The position numbers and the translations under genes are program-made. Shown here one piece after another: positions 41,527-51,587 of a DNA stretch of 64,000 nt. How positions within the stretch are numbered: the stretch's first letter is position 1; every line of letters begins with the position of its first letter. This stretch comes from JACKDX01 sp964640175 (GTDB taxonomy: Bacteria; Myxococcota_A; Polyangia; Polyangiales; GCA-016699535), in NCBI GenBank assembly GCA_964640175.1, contig CAZXFW010000005.1, positions 183,683 to 247,682 on the forward strand, in the 5' to 3' direction. Below the pieces are notes generated by a model. The model had not been told where the DNA came from. It worked only from the letters and a program-made list of their open reading frames with translations, and made no database searches.

Positions 41527-43973
41527 CAGTCGAAAAAGCTTTCAGCGGCAAGAGGAGTCAGGCTGTACTGGACCACTCCACTTAGCGCCGAGTCAACCGT
41601 ATATAACCTTTGATTAATCGGACTAAATCGAACTGAGCTAGCAGTGGTTCCGTCACCTGGCCTAGCTTGGCGCGTATCGGACGCACCGGCATCGACGTTA
41701 ACATGCAAAAACAAGCTCTCGAAAGGGAAGTAAACGATAATCTCTTCACCTTCGGCTGGCTCTGCAGAGACAGGTGCTATTTTGAAAGTAATTCTGTCAT
41801 TAGTATACGTGATGCCTCCAAACGCTCGCGATTGCCGCCGCGCATCAGCATTCGTATCGACTCGACAGCGCCCATCTTGCTCGATCACTCGATGCTCAAG
41901 ACCACTTAGAGTGCCTTGAACCACATAAGCGTCCCTCGCCGCAACTCGGTATTGCACAAGCTCGCCAAAACACTCCACAACATGTTCAAACGTCGCTCCC
42001 ACCGTGCCTATGGTCGTAGCAGAGAGCACCAACTCATTCGTGCGAGCTTCCTCGATGGCAAACACCAGAGGCAGAAAATCATCTGAAAACCCCTCCTGCT
42101 GAAGATCCAGACATGACTCAGGGGCAGTGGCTGGAAGCTCGGAAGTAATCAGCAGTTGATCGCCGATATATCCAAACTCAGGATCTTTCCCTTCCACGAG
42201 ACCTGAAGCACTTACATCCCTGTTACCCAACACACCTGCCAGACAAAAATCGGCCGAAGCAGACAACACACGGCCACTTGCACGTAAAACGCCGCCACCG
42301 CCACTTGCGTCGGGTAACGTGCCCTCCCATGTCGCTGTCCAGGTTTCCACACGCCGCGCCCATGGATCTGAAACGGCGCAGACGAGTATATCTTCGGCAA
42401 AGGCTTCTAACGGATACCCACGGCTTTGATCCAAAGGACACGCGTCTACCGGAGCCAGATCCGGAATCAACTCTGACTCTGTTATTCCGTTTACTGGAAC
42501 CGTGTTTGTACTAGAAGCCGTAGTGACCGAAGGTGTCCCCACAAGCCCTTGGCCATCGTTACTCGTGCTTGCCAAGCGTGGATGATGACGACGTATATAC
42601 ACGCTTGAGCCCAACTCTCTTGAAAAGTTATCACATTGTTCGCCACCGCGGCATGCGGCATCCATGTCCCACACATCGATAAACTGCACGAATCCGCTTC
42701 GAAGCGCAGCCGCTACGAAAACACCTCGCAATTGGCTGGAACCCGCATTTTCCGCAAGGTCTGACTCCGAGTTGCATAACTCGCCAGTCTCAGTTTGGGA
42801 TTCCACCACGCTCAATGAAGTTACAAACGAACCTAAATCAACGCGATCCGCACGCTGCGCACTGGGCGCATGAAGCAACAGCACAGAACTCTTGGCGTAA
42901 TCCACAGCCACCACGGATCCATCCGCTGCATCCAAGGCATACACATACCGCACGCATTCTGCGCCAGGGTCTGATGGATCACAGTTCGCCCCCAGTGTGC
43001 GTGGCACAGGAGGGGTGAGCACCACATCCACCATCGGAGAACCTACGGCAATGGGCGCAAGTTCCGCACCTGCATTCCCACTTGCCAAGGCGTCAATGTC
43101 CAGCACATGGATAACAGGCAAGGATGCGTCTGCCACCAGCAACTTATGATCAACGGGATCGACCTCCAATGCCCACGGACGGGGCTTTGCCGCCGCGCAA
43201 TCGTCCATCCCGCCACATCGCACAGGTTCAGCGGGCGTCGACGGATCAGGTTCGCTCAGCGGAGCTCCCGGCGGACAGATTTTTTGAAAAACATCTTCTT
43301 CTACACTGAGCGTGACATCCAGCGTGACTGGCTGACTTAATGTGACCACCGTAGGAGTCGCTAAGCTCCCATCTGCATTAATATGCACCACAGCAATGGC
43401 GCCAAGCTCAGGCAATGCCACAAACAGCACATCCTCATCCGGAGAAAGCACCATGTCGGTAGGCGCTTCAGGCAAGGGAACAAAGGCAGCCTGAGCATTA
43501 AACGGCGGAAGCGTTTGCGCTCGAAACATCGAAGACTGCACCAAAGCGATGTCTCGAGAGCCAAAATTGGCAGTGTAAACATAGTCCGGATGGCTTGGCG
43601 CAACGACTACAGCTGTAGGAATCTCCCCAACCGCAGGAAACGTATATCCAGGCACACGAATGTCGTTATCCACACGTTTGCTGTCTTTAGCATCGGTGAA
43701 GTCCACCTCAATGGCTCCCACTTCACCTCGACCCGACTGCGTCACTAGCACGTGAAATCGGATATTTTCAGGTAAGATTTCACCTTCCACCATGTTGCAA
43801 TTGTCAAGCGGAAGCGCGATGCCTTTCGCTGTGTCGAAACAAGCCCATTCCACACGCTCAGACCGATCGAAGCTAGGGGGATCGATCACTTGTGGATCAG
43901 AACTACATCCAACAAGCTCCACTCCTGCTCCCCATAGGAGCCATGTCCATCGCAATGCCTTACGCATGGTCAT
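41526..43973 (-). CDS. Large lipoprotein, partly propeller-like (YncE-type)
   Basis: 815-residue lipoprotein with signal ending L-V-G-C. The first half has repeated sequences of the type V-A-P-S-H-P-D-Y-V-Y-T-A-N-F-G-S-R-D-I and V-L-S-P-D-E-D-V-L-F-V-A-L-P-E-L-G-A-I, typical of YncE/lactonase-like beta-propellers. The second half (about 440-815) is beta-rich, with several cysteines (C-D-P-S, E-C-V-R, V-C-A-V), and not recognised. It is coupled at both ends: 4-nt overlap with the next upstream lipoprotein and 1 nt with mutS. An extracellular or outer-membrane binding role is likely. No enzyme motif seen. Confidence 0.78.
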   Translation of the reverse strand: MTMRKALRWTWLLWGAGVELVGCSSDPQVIDPPSFDRSERVEWACFDTAKGIALPLDNCNMVEGEILPENIRFHVLVTQSGRGEVGAIEVDFTDAKDSKRVDNDIRVPGYTFPAVGEIPTAVVVAPSHPDYVYTANFGSRDIALVQSSMFRAQTLPPFNAQAAFVPLPEAPTDMVLSPDEDVLFVALPELGAIAVVHINADGSLATPTVVTLSQPVTLDVTLSVEEDVFQKICPPGAPLSEPDPSTPAEPVRCGGMDDCAAAKPRPWALEVDPVDHKLLVADASLPVIHVLDIDALASGNAGAELAPIAVGSPMVDVVLTPPVPRTLGANCDPSDPGAECVRYVYALDAADGSVVAVDYAKSSVLLLHAPSAQRADRVDLGSFVTSLSVVESQTETGELCNSESDLAENAGSSQLRGVFVAAALRSGFVQFIDVWDMDAACRGGEQCDNFSRELGSSVYIRRHHPRLASTSNDGQGLVGTPSVTTASSTNTVPVNGITESELIPDLAPVDACPLDQSRGYPLEAFAEDILVCAVSDPWARRVETWTATWEGTLPDASGGGGVLRASGRVLSASADFCLAGVLGNRDVSASGLVEGKDPEFGYIGDQLLITSELPATAPESCLDLQQEGFSDDFLPLVFAIEEARTNELVLSATTIGTVGATFEHVVECFGELVQYRVAARDAYVVQGTLSGLEHRVIEQDGRCRVDTNADARRQSRAFGGITYTNDRITFKIAPVSAEPAEGEEIIVYFPFESLFLHVNVDAGASDTRQARPGDGTTASSVRFSPINQRLYTVDSALSGVVQYSLTPLAAESFFD

Positions 43974-45292
43974 TGTATCTCCTTAATAGGGTTCTCTTCA
44001 CCAAAGTTTGCAATTAGCTTGGCACTTCCCTCCCCTCGCAGCATGTCTGCAAGGTCAATGACACGAAGCACGGAGTTGCTAAAGTCGCCAACGTAAATCA
44101 ATTTGCGCTCGACATCGACCGCCAAATCAAACGGACCATTAAATCCAGCTACCGTGCCGCCTAACCGGCCCATGTGTGGATCCACGATATAAATCACGGG
44201 GTTGTCAAAGCAACTGACAAACACAAACCGTTTGTCTTCATCGGGAAAATACGCCGTTGCAACGCGAGACGGGCCACTTCCGATGGGAACCATTCGAGAA
44301 ACCGCAACCGTATCGGAGGTGGCTTGACGGTCGAGATCCACAATCAACAGTGCACGAGGAAGTCGCGAGACCACATAAGCCTCCCGAATGTCGGAAGCAA
44401 TTTGAACATCACGGGTATCGCTCCCATCATCAAGCCCTTCGTAACGCCAACGCGTACTGGCGTAGACAAACGACCGATCTACCATGGTAGGATTAAGCGC
44501 TATGCCACCGGTAACCAGCACCGCGTCCGACCGAGTCGTGCCGTAAATCGAGCGGGTCAACGGATCAAACCCCAAAGAACTTAACCCATCCGGGTACTGG
44601 TCATCCACGTCGATTAATGTCGGCGCGCCAATGCCCGCTCCCTCCAACTGTTCCAAAAACAGACTAACACTACCGTCGCTGTGGCCTGTGACAATGTAGT
44701 TTCCGTTACCGAGGCCACTCGTGTAGTCTTCAAGAGATCCTGCAATGACCGTAACGGGATCACGCGGCATCACAAGGCCGCGCGCGTTACTTGCACTACT
44801 GGTCCCTCGTTCGTGCGCTTCTGAACAATGGGGCCTATCTCCTTCTCCTCCACAGTCCAAACGATAATCTGCAGTGACGTTAATATACGTCAGGTTGGCG
44901 TTGCTGCGCTCCGGAATGTACAGTCGATCACCCGAAGGTGAGACCGCAATATCCGAAGCGTAAGATCCCATTAGCGCTTCACCCCCAGGACGCACGAAAC
45001 TGGCGTAATCAGTGAATGAACACGGAGGCTCGGTGCAACTCTGAATTGCCGCATACACGCGCTCCAAATCGAGCGCCTGCACGCTGGCAGAATTGTATCG
45101 TAAGTCGAAGTTAGAGTTTACCACATACAACGAACATGGCCCTGACGCACACTGCTGGGGTGAAAGCGCAACAGCAATTGGAAAATATAACTCTCCCAAA
45201 GGAATGGGCACGCCTTCATTGTCGAAGTTACACCCAAGGCACACGCTCACACATACCCAAATATAAGACTTGAGCCGCCAAAGCCGACGCAT
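43970..45292 (-). CDS. Propeller-type lipoprotein
   Basis: 440-residue lipoprotein with lipobox C-L-G-C. The start at 45292 (MRRLWRLKSY) is chosen; an upstream start at 45328 would precede the signal by 12 unlikely residues. The mature part has repeated S-P-S-G-D-R-L-Y-I-P-E, V-T-G-H-S-D-G-S-V-S-L-F, D-P-L-T-R-S-I-Y-G and F-D-L-A-V-D-V-E-R-K-L-I-Y-V-G-D, which look like beta-propeller blades. Several cysteines lie in the N-terminal third. It overlaps the 41526-43973 gene by 4 nt, so the two probably act together. Confidence 0.78.
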   Translation of the reverse strand: MRRLWRLKSYIWVCVSVCLGCNFDNEGVPIPLGELYFPIAVALSPQQCASGPCSLYVVNSNFDLRYNSASVQALDLERVYAAIQSCTEPPCSFTDYASFVRPGGEALMGSYASDIAVSPSGDRLYIPERSNANLTYINVTADYRLDCGGEGDRPHCSEAHERGTSSASNARGLVMPRDPVTVIAGSLEDYTSGLGNGNYIVTGHSDGSVSLFLEQLEGAGIGAPTLIDVDDQYPDGLSSLGFDPLTRSIYGTTRSDAVLVTGGIALNPTMVDRSFVYASTRWRYEGLDDGSDTRDVQIASDIREAYVVSRLPRALLIVDLDRQATSDTVAVSRMVPIGSGPSRVATAYFPDEDKRFVFVSCFDNPVIYIVDPHMGRLGGTVAGFNGPFDLAVDVERKLIYVGDFSNSVLRVIDLADMLRGEGSAKLIANFGEENPIKEIQ

Positions 45293-45391
45293 GTTGGGCG
45301 TTGTATGCGGCTTTCTGGCGCACTGCAACTGCCCCGGCCAATTGGGGGCAAATCACAGGCTAGACAAACACCACAGACATGAAACGTTTGG
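45293..45391 (-). other. Gap between kinase and lipoprotein genes
   Basis: 99 bp without a gene. On the minus strand it contains a TGCCCC/GGGGCA hairpin, without a T-run. It could carry a promoter for the lipoprotein-lipoprotein-mutS unit. Confidence 0.3.
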
Positions 45392-46996
45392 TCACTCCAC
45401 CCATGGATGAAGGAGTGGATCGTCCTTTTTCTTAGGCTTCGAAGCCGGCGAAACTGCAGTCTTACGCAAGGTCTTATCGCTTGCCGGTCTTCGTGCCAAT
45501 AAGACATGAACTGCGTCAGGCGTAGTTGCAACAATTCGTACACGTTGGACAACAAACCCTGGCTTGCGAAATTCCAGATCGCGTTCCGCACCATCGACGG
45601 GTCTAGGGATGTCCATGGGCGTACTTCCCAACAACAAGCCGGCTTCAAGTATCTGTGCTTGAGCAGGCTCACTGCTTACCCGCACCGCCTCTGAAACCGC
45701 GACAGGCTTTGCTTGCGCCGAAGGCGCCGGAAGCGGCTGCTCCACCGAAGCAGGCAACACCGTTTCATTATGACGGGTCACCATCATCCCGACTGCAATT
45801 CCAGCACCCACCAGTGAAAGCGCAAGAATCGCCCCTGCTACCGGCAGCCATCGTGAGGCACCACTTTGACTGGTGCCAGGAATCTCTCCTGGCCGACTAA
45901 ACCGCTGCAACGTTTTAAGATTAAGGCCAAGCTCCTTGGGATGACGCACTCCGTGGGATACACGCTCCAGATCCGCCATCAGCGCGTTCATACTTTGATA
46001 ACGGTGATTCGGATCCTTCGCCAAACATTTCATAATGATTGCTTCCAATGCTTGCGGCACGTCTTTAGCTAACAGCTGCTCGCTAAGCATTTGTGGCGGC
46101 TCGTATAGATGCAGGGAAAGAATCGCCATCCAATTGTCGGCTTCAAAGGGAACGCTCCCCGACACCATTTCGTAAAGCATGACACCAAGTGCATAGATAT
46201 CTGCCCGCGCATCCACATGTGTGCCAGCGCACTGTTCAGGCGCCATATAATGTGGCGTTCCAAACACCTGGCCCGCGCGGGTAAGCGTGTTGGCACCTGT
46301 GTTAACCTTGGCAATCCCAAAATCGAGCACTTTGACAAAATCAGAGTCTTCTCCTCGTTTCACCAAGAAAATGTTGTCAGGCTTGAGATCACGGTGCACC
46401 ACGCCTCGCACATGCGCCTCCGCCAGCGCTGCGCATATTTGCCGTGCAATGTGAACTGCTCGAAACACCGAAAACGGAGTTCGACTTAAATTAAGCGCGG
46501 CTTTCAGTGAGGAACCCAACAGATGTTCCATTACAAAATACGTCGAGCCGTCTGGAAGCGCGCCGAAGTCCAGCACATCGACAATGTGCTCGTGTCCAAT
46601 AGCGCTTGCTGACTGCGCTTCCTGCTTGAACCGACGCATGGAATTGTCATCAAGGTGGTCGCCGCGGAGCACTTTGATAGCCAAGGTTTTCCCAAGCGTA
46701 GTGTGCCTTGCCTGATACACGACACCCATTCCACCTTCGCCAATGACGCACTGCACTTCATACCGGCCATCCAAGACTTTTCCTACGAGCGGATCAGGCG
46801 GCATGGTCGTGATCGAATCCTGTTTGTCTTTCAACATGCCCGAAGCAAGTGGATACGCTTGGCGTGTATCGGGCCAGGTATCTTGCGTCTGGCCCGTTCC
46901 CATCCCATGTCGCGCAGATTTATCAGGCCAGGTGTCCATGCGCGCTGAATCCAACTCCGGATGCAAAAACCGGCCATCCTTGCGTGATTGATTCAT
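45392..46996 (-). CDS. Membrane Ser/Thr protein kinase with PEGA-like C-terminus
   Basis: Hanks-type kinase. The N-terminal 75 residues are charged and hydrophilic, with a twice-repeated D-T-W-P-D motif. The kinase domain spans about 79-350: G-loop I-G-E-G-G-M-G-V-V-Y, Lys108, catalytic H-R-D-L-K-P-D-N (201-208), D-F-G (225-227), A-P-E-Q. One membrane helix follows at 383-406, then a C-terminal domain with P-A-x-A-Q-I-L...G-S-T-P-M-D-I that fits a PEGA fold. It is 7 nt after glyS, with a strong AAGGAG ribosome site. It could respond to envelope signals and is linked to glyS only by position. Confidence 0.93.
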   Translation of the reverse strand: MNQSRKDGRFLHPELDSARMDTWPDKSARHGMGTGQTQDTWPDTRQAYPLASGMLKDKQDSITTMPPDPLVGKVLDGRYEVQCVIGEGGMGVVYQARHTTLGKTLAIKVLRGDHLDDNSMRRFKQEAQSASAIGHEHIVDVLDFGALPDGSTYFVMEHLLGSSLKAALNLSRTPFSVFRAVHIARQICAALAEAHVRGVVHRDLKPDNIFLVKRGEDSDFVKVLDFGIAKVNTGANTLTRAGQVFGTPHYMAPEQCAGTHVDARADIYALGVMLYEMVSGSVPFEADNWMAILSLHLYEPPQMLSEQLLAKDVPQALEAIIMKCLAKDPNHRYQSMNALMADLERVSHGVRHPKELGLNLKTLQRFSRPGEIPGTSQSGASRWLPVAGAILALSLVGAGIAVGMMVTRHNETVLPASVEQPLPAPSAQAKPVAVSEAVRVSSEPAQAQILEAGLLLGSTPMDIPRPVDGAERDLEFRKPGFVVQRVRIVATTPDAVHVLLARRPASDKTLRKTAVSPASKPKKKDDPLLHPWVE

Positions 46997-47003
46997 GCTC
47001 TCC

Positions 47004-49100
47004 TTATACGCCCAAAGCCCGGAAGTCAGCGATGTGTGTCAAGGTGTGCACCATATTTCCTAACAACCGCAAACGATTCTCCCGAACTGCTTGATTCTCG
47101 TCCATTACAAACACTTCTTCAAAAAAACGATCGATGGGCTGCCTTAGTTCCTGTGCCGCCAGGCTGAGCGCTTGATCGTAGGCACGAACTTCCAAGGCAT
47201 GCGACAGCCGTGGCCTAAGTTCTTCAAATGCTTGCATTAATCCCGCCTCTGCCGGCTCGCTCAACAGGGAAACGTCTACCGTGCCGATAGGGGCATCCTT
47301 TGCAATATTAAAAGCGCGTTTGAACGCAGTCGCGAGGACGGCATATTCCGATGAAAGGCGAAATGCCTGCACGGCACGAATACGCGCATCCAGGTCTCGG
47401 ATGCTGCGTGATGGCCATGCGGCCAAGCATGCATCAATCACATCCGCACTGGCATGTTCTGTATAAAGTGCCCGAAGCCGCGCCCGCCCAAACGCATCCA
47501 GGGCACTTAACGTAGTTTCCCGGTCACGGAGTGCTCCGGTGTCATACTGATCATAAGCCACCTGCAATGCGCTGAGCCAATCCAAATCCATGGGCCCTTC
47601 AAGCGCAATACGAATCACACCCAATGCCGCACGCCTTAATGCAAACGGATCTGCAGAACCATCCGGAACAATGCCCACACCAAAACAACCGACCAACGTA
47701 TCCAACCGATCCGCAACGGCAAGCAGTGCTGAAACCAACGACTGAGGTACTGGGCTCTGAGCTCCTTTAGGTAGATAATGATCTCGAAGCGCATCAGCCA
47801 CTTCTTGAGGCACACCTTCATGAAGCGCATACCAACGGCCCATCACCCCTTGAAGCTCAGGAAACTCTCCCACCATCAATGTTAACAAATCCGCCTTACA
47901 CAACTCAGTTGCCTGAAGCGCAAACGCCCCTGTGTGAGCGCTGCGCGTGGCTGCTTCGTTGTCTGGGGTGTAAACGCCATCAAGCGCCTTTACCAAACCC
48001 GTCATTCGACGAACTTTGTCCCCAATTGATCCAAGCTTGGCCTGAAACACCACACCATCCAATGCCGTAAGACGCTGAGCCAATGTACGCTTGCGATCTT
48101 CCTGCACAAAGAACCGCGCATCTTCGAGGCGCGCACTGATCACACGGTCGTTACCTCGACTCACATTGCTCGGATCTTCCGCCGTGTTAGCAACAGTCAG
48201 ATAGCGAGCCGTAAGCCGCTCGTCGCTCGCATCCTTTATTGCAAAATAACGCTGATGCCCCCGCATCACGGCAATAATAACTTCTTCAGGAAGCTCTAAA
48301 AATGTGGAAGCAAAATTTCCTGTCACCACATGAGGTTCTTCCACAAGATACGCGCACTCCTCAACGAGTGCTTCATCTTGCCTTAGTCTACCGCCAAGCT
48401 CACCGCATGCCCGTTCAAGCTGTGCCGCAATCGTGGCCTTTCGAATGTCGCCCTGCACTACCACACGAGCACGCGCGAGTGTTTCGACATAATGCGTAGC
48501 GGATTCCAGCACCACGTCTTCTTTAGCCAAGAAACGATGCCCCCGGCTTCGCCGCCCCGCTTGGATGCCTGCAAACTCTGCCGGAATAATCTCCTTATCT
48601 AACAGCGCCACTAGCCACTGCACAGGGCGTCCAAATGCATGATTGCCCTCACCCCATCGCATCATTTTAGGAAACGGAATCCGCGTCGCCAAGCGAGGCA
48701 AAAGGTCCTTGAGCACCTCGGGCGCCGCACGACCTGGTTCATGGCGCTCTGCCACGACATATTCTCCCTTATCCGTAGCGACGATTTGCACTGCCTCTGG
48801 CGGCACTCCTAACTTATCAATAAATTTCTTTCCGACATGGCTGAGTTCACCCTCTTTGGTATACGCGATGGCTTTGGGCGGCCCTTGCACACGTTCATGC
48901 AGCTCGTTTTGCTTTTCCGACAACCCATGCACACACAGGGCCAATCGCCTCGGCGTGCCAAACACCTCCAAACGTTCATATGTTAAACGTGCACCGCCTA
49001 GCTCCTCTTCACATACAGCCGGCCATGCATTAAGCGCGCCAAGCACAAACGAGACAGGGAGCTCTTCTGTACCAATTTCAAAAACAAATTCCTGCGTCAT
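47004..49100 (-). CDS. glyS: Glycyl-tRNA synthetase beta subunit
   Basis: Beta chain of the alpha2beta2 GlyRS, holding the tRNA-binding and editing-like domains. The opening E-I-G-T-E-E-L-P is conserved, as are the V-F-G-T-P-R-R-L-A and F-P-K-M-M-R-W motifs and the HD-like V-A-D-R-L-D-T-L-V-G-C-F. Length 698 is normal. The gene is separated from glyQ by two other genes (a secreted protein and a kinase), whereas glyQ and glyS are usually adjacent. Confidence 0.96.
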   Translation of the reverse strand: MTQEFVFEIGTEELPVSFVLGALNAWPAVCEEELGGARLTYERLEVFGTPRRLALCVHGLSEKQNELHERVQGPPKAIAYTKEGELSHVGKKFIDKLGVPPEAVQIVATDKGEYVVAERHEPGRAAPEVLKDLLPRLATRIPFPKMMRWGEGNHAFGRPVQWLVALLDKEIIPAEFAGIQAGRRSRGHRFLAKEDVVLESATHYVETLARARVVVQGDIRKATIAAQLERACGELGGRLRQDEALVEECAYLVEEPHVVTGNFASTFLELPEEVIIAVMRGHQRYFAIKDASDERLTARYLTVANTAEDPSNVSRGNDRVISARLEDARFFVQEDRKRTLAQRLTALDGVVFQAKLGSIGDKVRRMTGLVKALDGVYTPDNEAATRSAHTGAFALQATELCKADLLTLMVGEFPELQGVMGRWYALHEGVPQEVADALRDHYLPKGAQSPVPQSLVSALLAVADRLDTLVGCFGVGIVPDGSADPFALRRAALGVIRIALEGPMDLDWLSALQVAYDQYDTGALRDRETTLSALDAFGRARLRALYTEHASADVIDACLAAWPSRSIRDLDARIRAVQAFRLSSEYAVLATAFKRAFNIAKDAPIGTVDVSLLSEPAEAGLMQAFEELRPRLSHALEVRAYDQALSLAAQELRQPIDRFFEEVFVMDENQAVRENRLRLLGNMVHTLTHIADFRALGV

Positions 49101-49139
49101 AATTCAAGCCTATCCTAAGGGTCTTTTTACCGAAAACAT

Positions 49140-50750
49140 TTAGTGTTTCGCCAAATCCATTACCACCCGAGTTATACGGTCTGCCCGGACCGTCACTGGC
49201 CGACGTAATGCAGGCTCACTCCCGAAAGGACGGATGTCGAGAACATGCTGTCCATCGGATAAACGAATCTGCCGTGGCGTGCGACCCAAATAACGTGGCC
49301 CTTCGTACACATCCGCCCATCCATTCTGAGTGACGATATTCACATAGCCAATGCCGACTTCTTTGTCGTCGCGTTGCTCACGAGGTTCGTTTGCTTGAGA
49401 TTTTTCACGAGGCGTTAACGTCACGTGCTGAATTCCAAACGATTCGACGGAACCCATAAGCACAGGCTTAACCGCAGCAATGGTTGGCAATGTGTTTGTC
49501 TGCGGCGTTGGTTGTGCAAAATTATGACCCAATGCCAACCCTAACACTACAAGTCCTAAAGCAATACTCCCTACCAAGACTCCCATGACCCATCGCGTAC
49601 GCGAAGCGGGCACCCACCATGGACGCAATGGTTGAACCAACGGCGTCGCACGCGAATCACCCAGCATGGTCTCAAGTTCATGCACGCCTTTAATCACAGC
49701 AGATGCCGGCGACTCCAAGACGGTTTCCACCATGTGAAGTTTTTCGGCACGTTGCTCACGAAACAGTTCTTTGAGCCAATCAGACAGCTCCGCAGGCCCT
49801 GCAGAAACACCGAGTTCGCTCACCACATTCAAAAGCTCACGACCAAACTCACGCGCCGTGGCGTATCGCTTTTCAGGATCTCTTTGCAATGCACGCTGAA
49901 CGACACGATCCAAACTGGGCGGCAAATGGCTACGATACCGCGACGGAAGGTCAACATCCACACTCCCCACTGCCAGAATGGTATCCACCTCCGAATCCCG
50001 CCGAAACAGCCGTTGCGCCGTCAACATTTCCCATAAACACACGCCCAATGCCCATACATCCGCGCGTCGATCAAAATCCTTGGACTTGATCTGCTCGGGC
50101 GCCATGTAAGCATATTTACCTTTGACCGTACCCGTGGTCGAGTGATGCAAACGTTCTGCGGCAAACGCCACCCCAAAGTCCAGCACACGAATCGAGCCGT
50201 CGTAGTTCACAAACAGGTTGTGTGGCGAGACGTCACGATGCACGACGTTGAGCGGCTTTCCATTCTCGTCCACAAGCTCGTGCGCAGCGTGTAACCCCTC
50301 TGCCGCATCCGCAATGATCCGACATGCCAACGCATGCCAACGTGGCTCATCAAAACGCACAGATTCTTTAACCATGGCGTTCATCACCCCGGCAAGTGAT
50401 TCTCCCACCAAATACTCCATGGCCATGTAGTACGTCCCATCCACCTGGCCAAAATCATAAATGCGACACACATTGGGATGACTGATGCGCGAAACAATCC
50501 GCGCCTCGTCCAAAAACATGTCGACAAACTTACGCTTGCCAGCCAGATGAGGATGAATCCGTTTGACAGCTACCGCACGAACAAAACCTGCTGGACCAAA
50601 ATCCCGCGCAAGATACACGGTGCCCATTCCACCGGATGCGATTTGGTACCGAAGTTGATAATCTCCAAAATTGCGCTCCGTTCCAGCTACAACTTCAGGG
50701 ACATGCGGCTCTTGATCTAACTCAAACGAAAAATCGGAAGACTCTATCAC
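49140..50750 (-). CDS. Membrane Ser/Thr protein kinase, placed between glyQ and glyS
   Basis: Hanks-type kinase with domain about 31-300: glycine loop I-A-S-G-G-M-G-T-V-Y (37-46), Lys63, catalytic H-R-D-V-S-P-H-N (171-178, the S-P-H-N form common in myxobacteria), D-F-G (191-193), A-P-E-Q. A membrane helix lies at about 388-412. The C-terminal extracytoplasmic domain has Y-L-G-R-T-P-R-Q-I-R-L and resembles PEGA. It overlaps the upstream secreted-protein gene by 4 nt, and glyS follows after 39 bp. It is probably translated with its neighbour, which may be its partner. Confidence 0.94.
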   Translation of the reverse strand: MIESSDFSFELDQEPHVPEVVAGTERNFGDYQLRYQIASGGMGTVYLARDFGPAGFVRAVAVKRIHPHLAGKRKFVDMFLDEARIVSRISHPNVCRIYDFGQVDGTYYMAMEYLVGESLAGVMNAMVKESVRFDEPRWHALACRIIADAAEGLHAAHELVDENGKPLNVVHRDVSPHNLFVNYDGSIRVLDFGVAFAAERLHHSTTGTVKGKYAYMAPEQIKSKDFDRRADVWALGVCLWEMLTAQRLFRRDSEVDTILAVGSVDVDLPSRYRSHLPPSLDRVVQRALQRDPEKRYATAREFGRELLNVVSELGVSAGPAELSDWLKELFREQRAEKLHMVETVLESPASAVIKGVHELETMLGDSRATPLVQPLRPWWVPASRTRWVMGVLVGSIALGLVVLGLALGHNFAQPTPQTNTLPTIAAVKPVLMGSVESFGIQHVTLTPREKSQANEPREQRDDKEVGIGYVNIVTQNGWADVYEGPRYLGRTPRQIRLSDGQHVLDIRPFGSEPALRRPVTVRADRITRVVMDLAKH

Positions 50751-51577
50751 GGAGAAGTTCCCAATAATGCCGCAGAGGTCGCTTTGTCGTCTTCAGACAC
50801 TTCATTAACGATCAACACCACCGCCCCGGTGATCAACGCGCCTATGGCTGCCCCAATCCCCATCCACACCAAAGGATGGACACCTTCTTCTGTACGCACC
50901 GCAACACTTGCAGGGGGGATGATATTGGCGACGCCTACCGTAAATGTCGCAGGCTTGCCCGAGGATGCCAGTGCTGCCACATGCGCGCCGCCGGGCCCAA
51001 TAGCAATCGCATAATACTCAACCGTCTCATACCTCGGCGCATGTACCCTCAGTAGGCCCACCCCTTGCGACCATGCTCCACGACGCGTGCGCGCATACAC
51101 GCGCACCTGCCGCACCAAGTCACCCACATCGTTGCGTACCTGGGTCTGCAACAACTCGCCTTCGAAAATAGATTCTCGTTTTATCTCGATGCGTATTTGT
51201 CCACGGATACGCTGAAGCGCCGTCTGAAAAGCCACCATAACTTCGGGCGGTGCCGCCGAGCCAAACGCATGCTTGGGGTCGATGGACGCCAACTGAACCA
51301 GGCTTTGCTCCATGGGCTGAGTCTGCCTCATGGCAAAGTGCACCAAGGCCCGCCCCTCTAACAACGCAATCAGGCTGTTCCTCGACAAGCCATCGCCTTC
51401 GGTTGCCCTCTCAAACGCTTCAAGCGCCTTGCCAAATTGGGCATCTTCGTAAAGCGCATACCCCTGCTCGACCAACGCCTTGGACGTCACTTCCGCTGAC
51501 ACTGGAATTGCATAAAAATGGCTAAAAAACGAAATAATTACGCCAAACATGGCAAGTTTTGACGAAAAACCTGACAT
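50747..51577 (-). CDS. Secreted or membrane-anchored protein coupled to a kinase
   Basis: 276 residues from the ATG at 51577, which has an AAGGGGC ribosome site; upstream starts at 51673 would overlap glyQ. A signal sequence ends about I-P-V-S-A. A TPR-like pair (G-Y-A-L-Y-E-D-A-Q-F-G-K-A-L-E-A-F-E-R-A) follows, then a beta-rich domain (about 130-225), then a C-terminal membrane helix V-W-M-G-I-G-A-A-I-G-A-L-I-T-G-A-V-V-L-I-V. This layout, TPR plus PEGA-like domain and C-terminal anchor, is often seen beside kinases in myxobacteria. It is likely an accessory subunit of the 49140 kinase. Confidence 0.8.
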   Translation of the reverse strand: MSGFSSKLAMFGVIISFFSHFYAIPVSAEVTSKALVEQGYALYEDAQFGKALEAFERATEGDGLSRNSLIALLEGRALVHFAMRQTQPMEQSLVQLASIDPKHAFGSAAPPEVMVAFQTALQRIRGQIRIEIKRESIFEGELLQTQVRNDVGDLVRQVRVYARTRRGAWSQGVGLLRVHAPRYETVEYYAIAIGPGGAHVAALASSGKPATFTVGVANIIPPASVAVRTEEGVHPLVWMGIGAAIGALITGAVVLIVNEVSEDDKATSAALLGTSP

Positions 51578-51587
51578 CAAATGCCCC

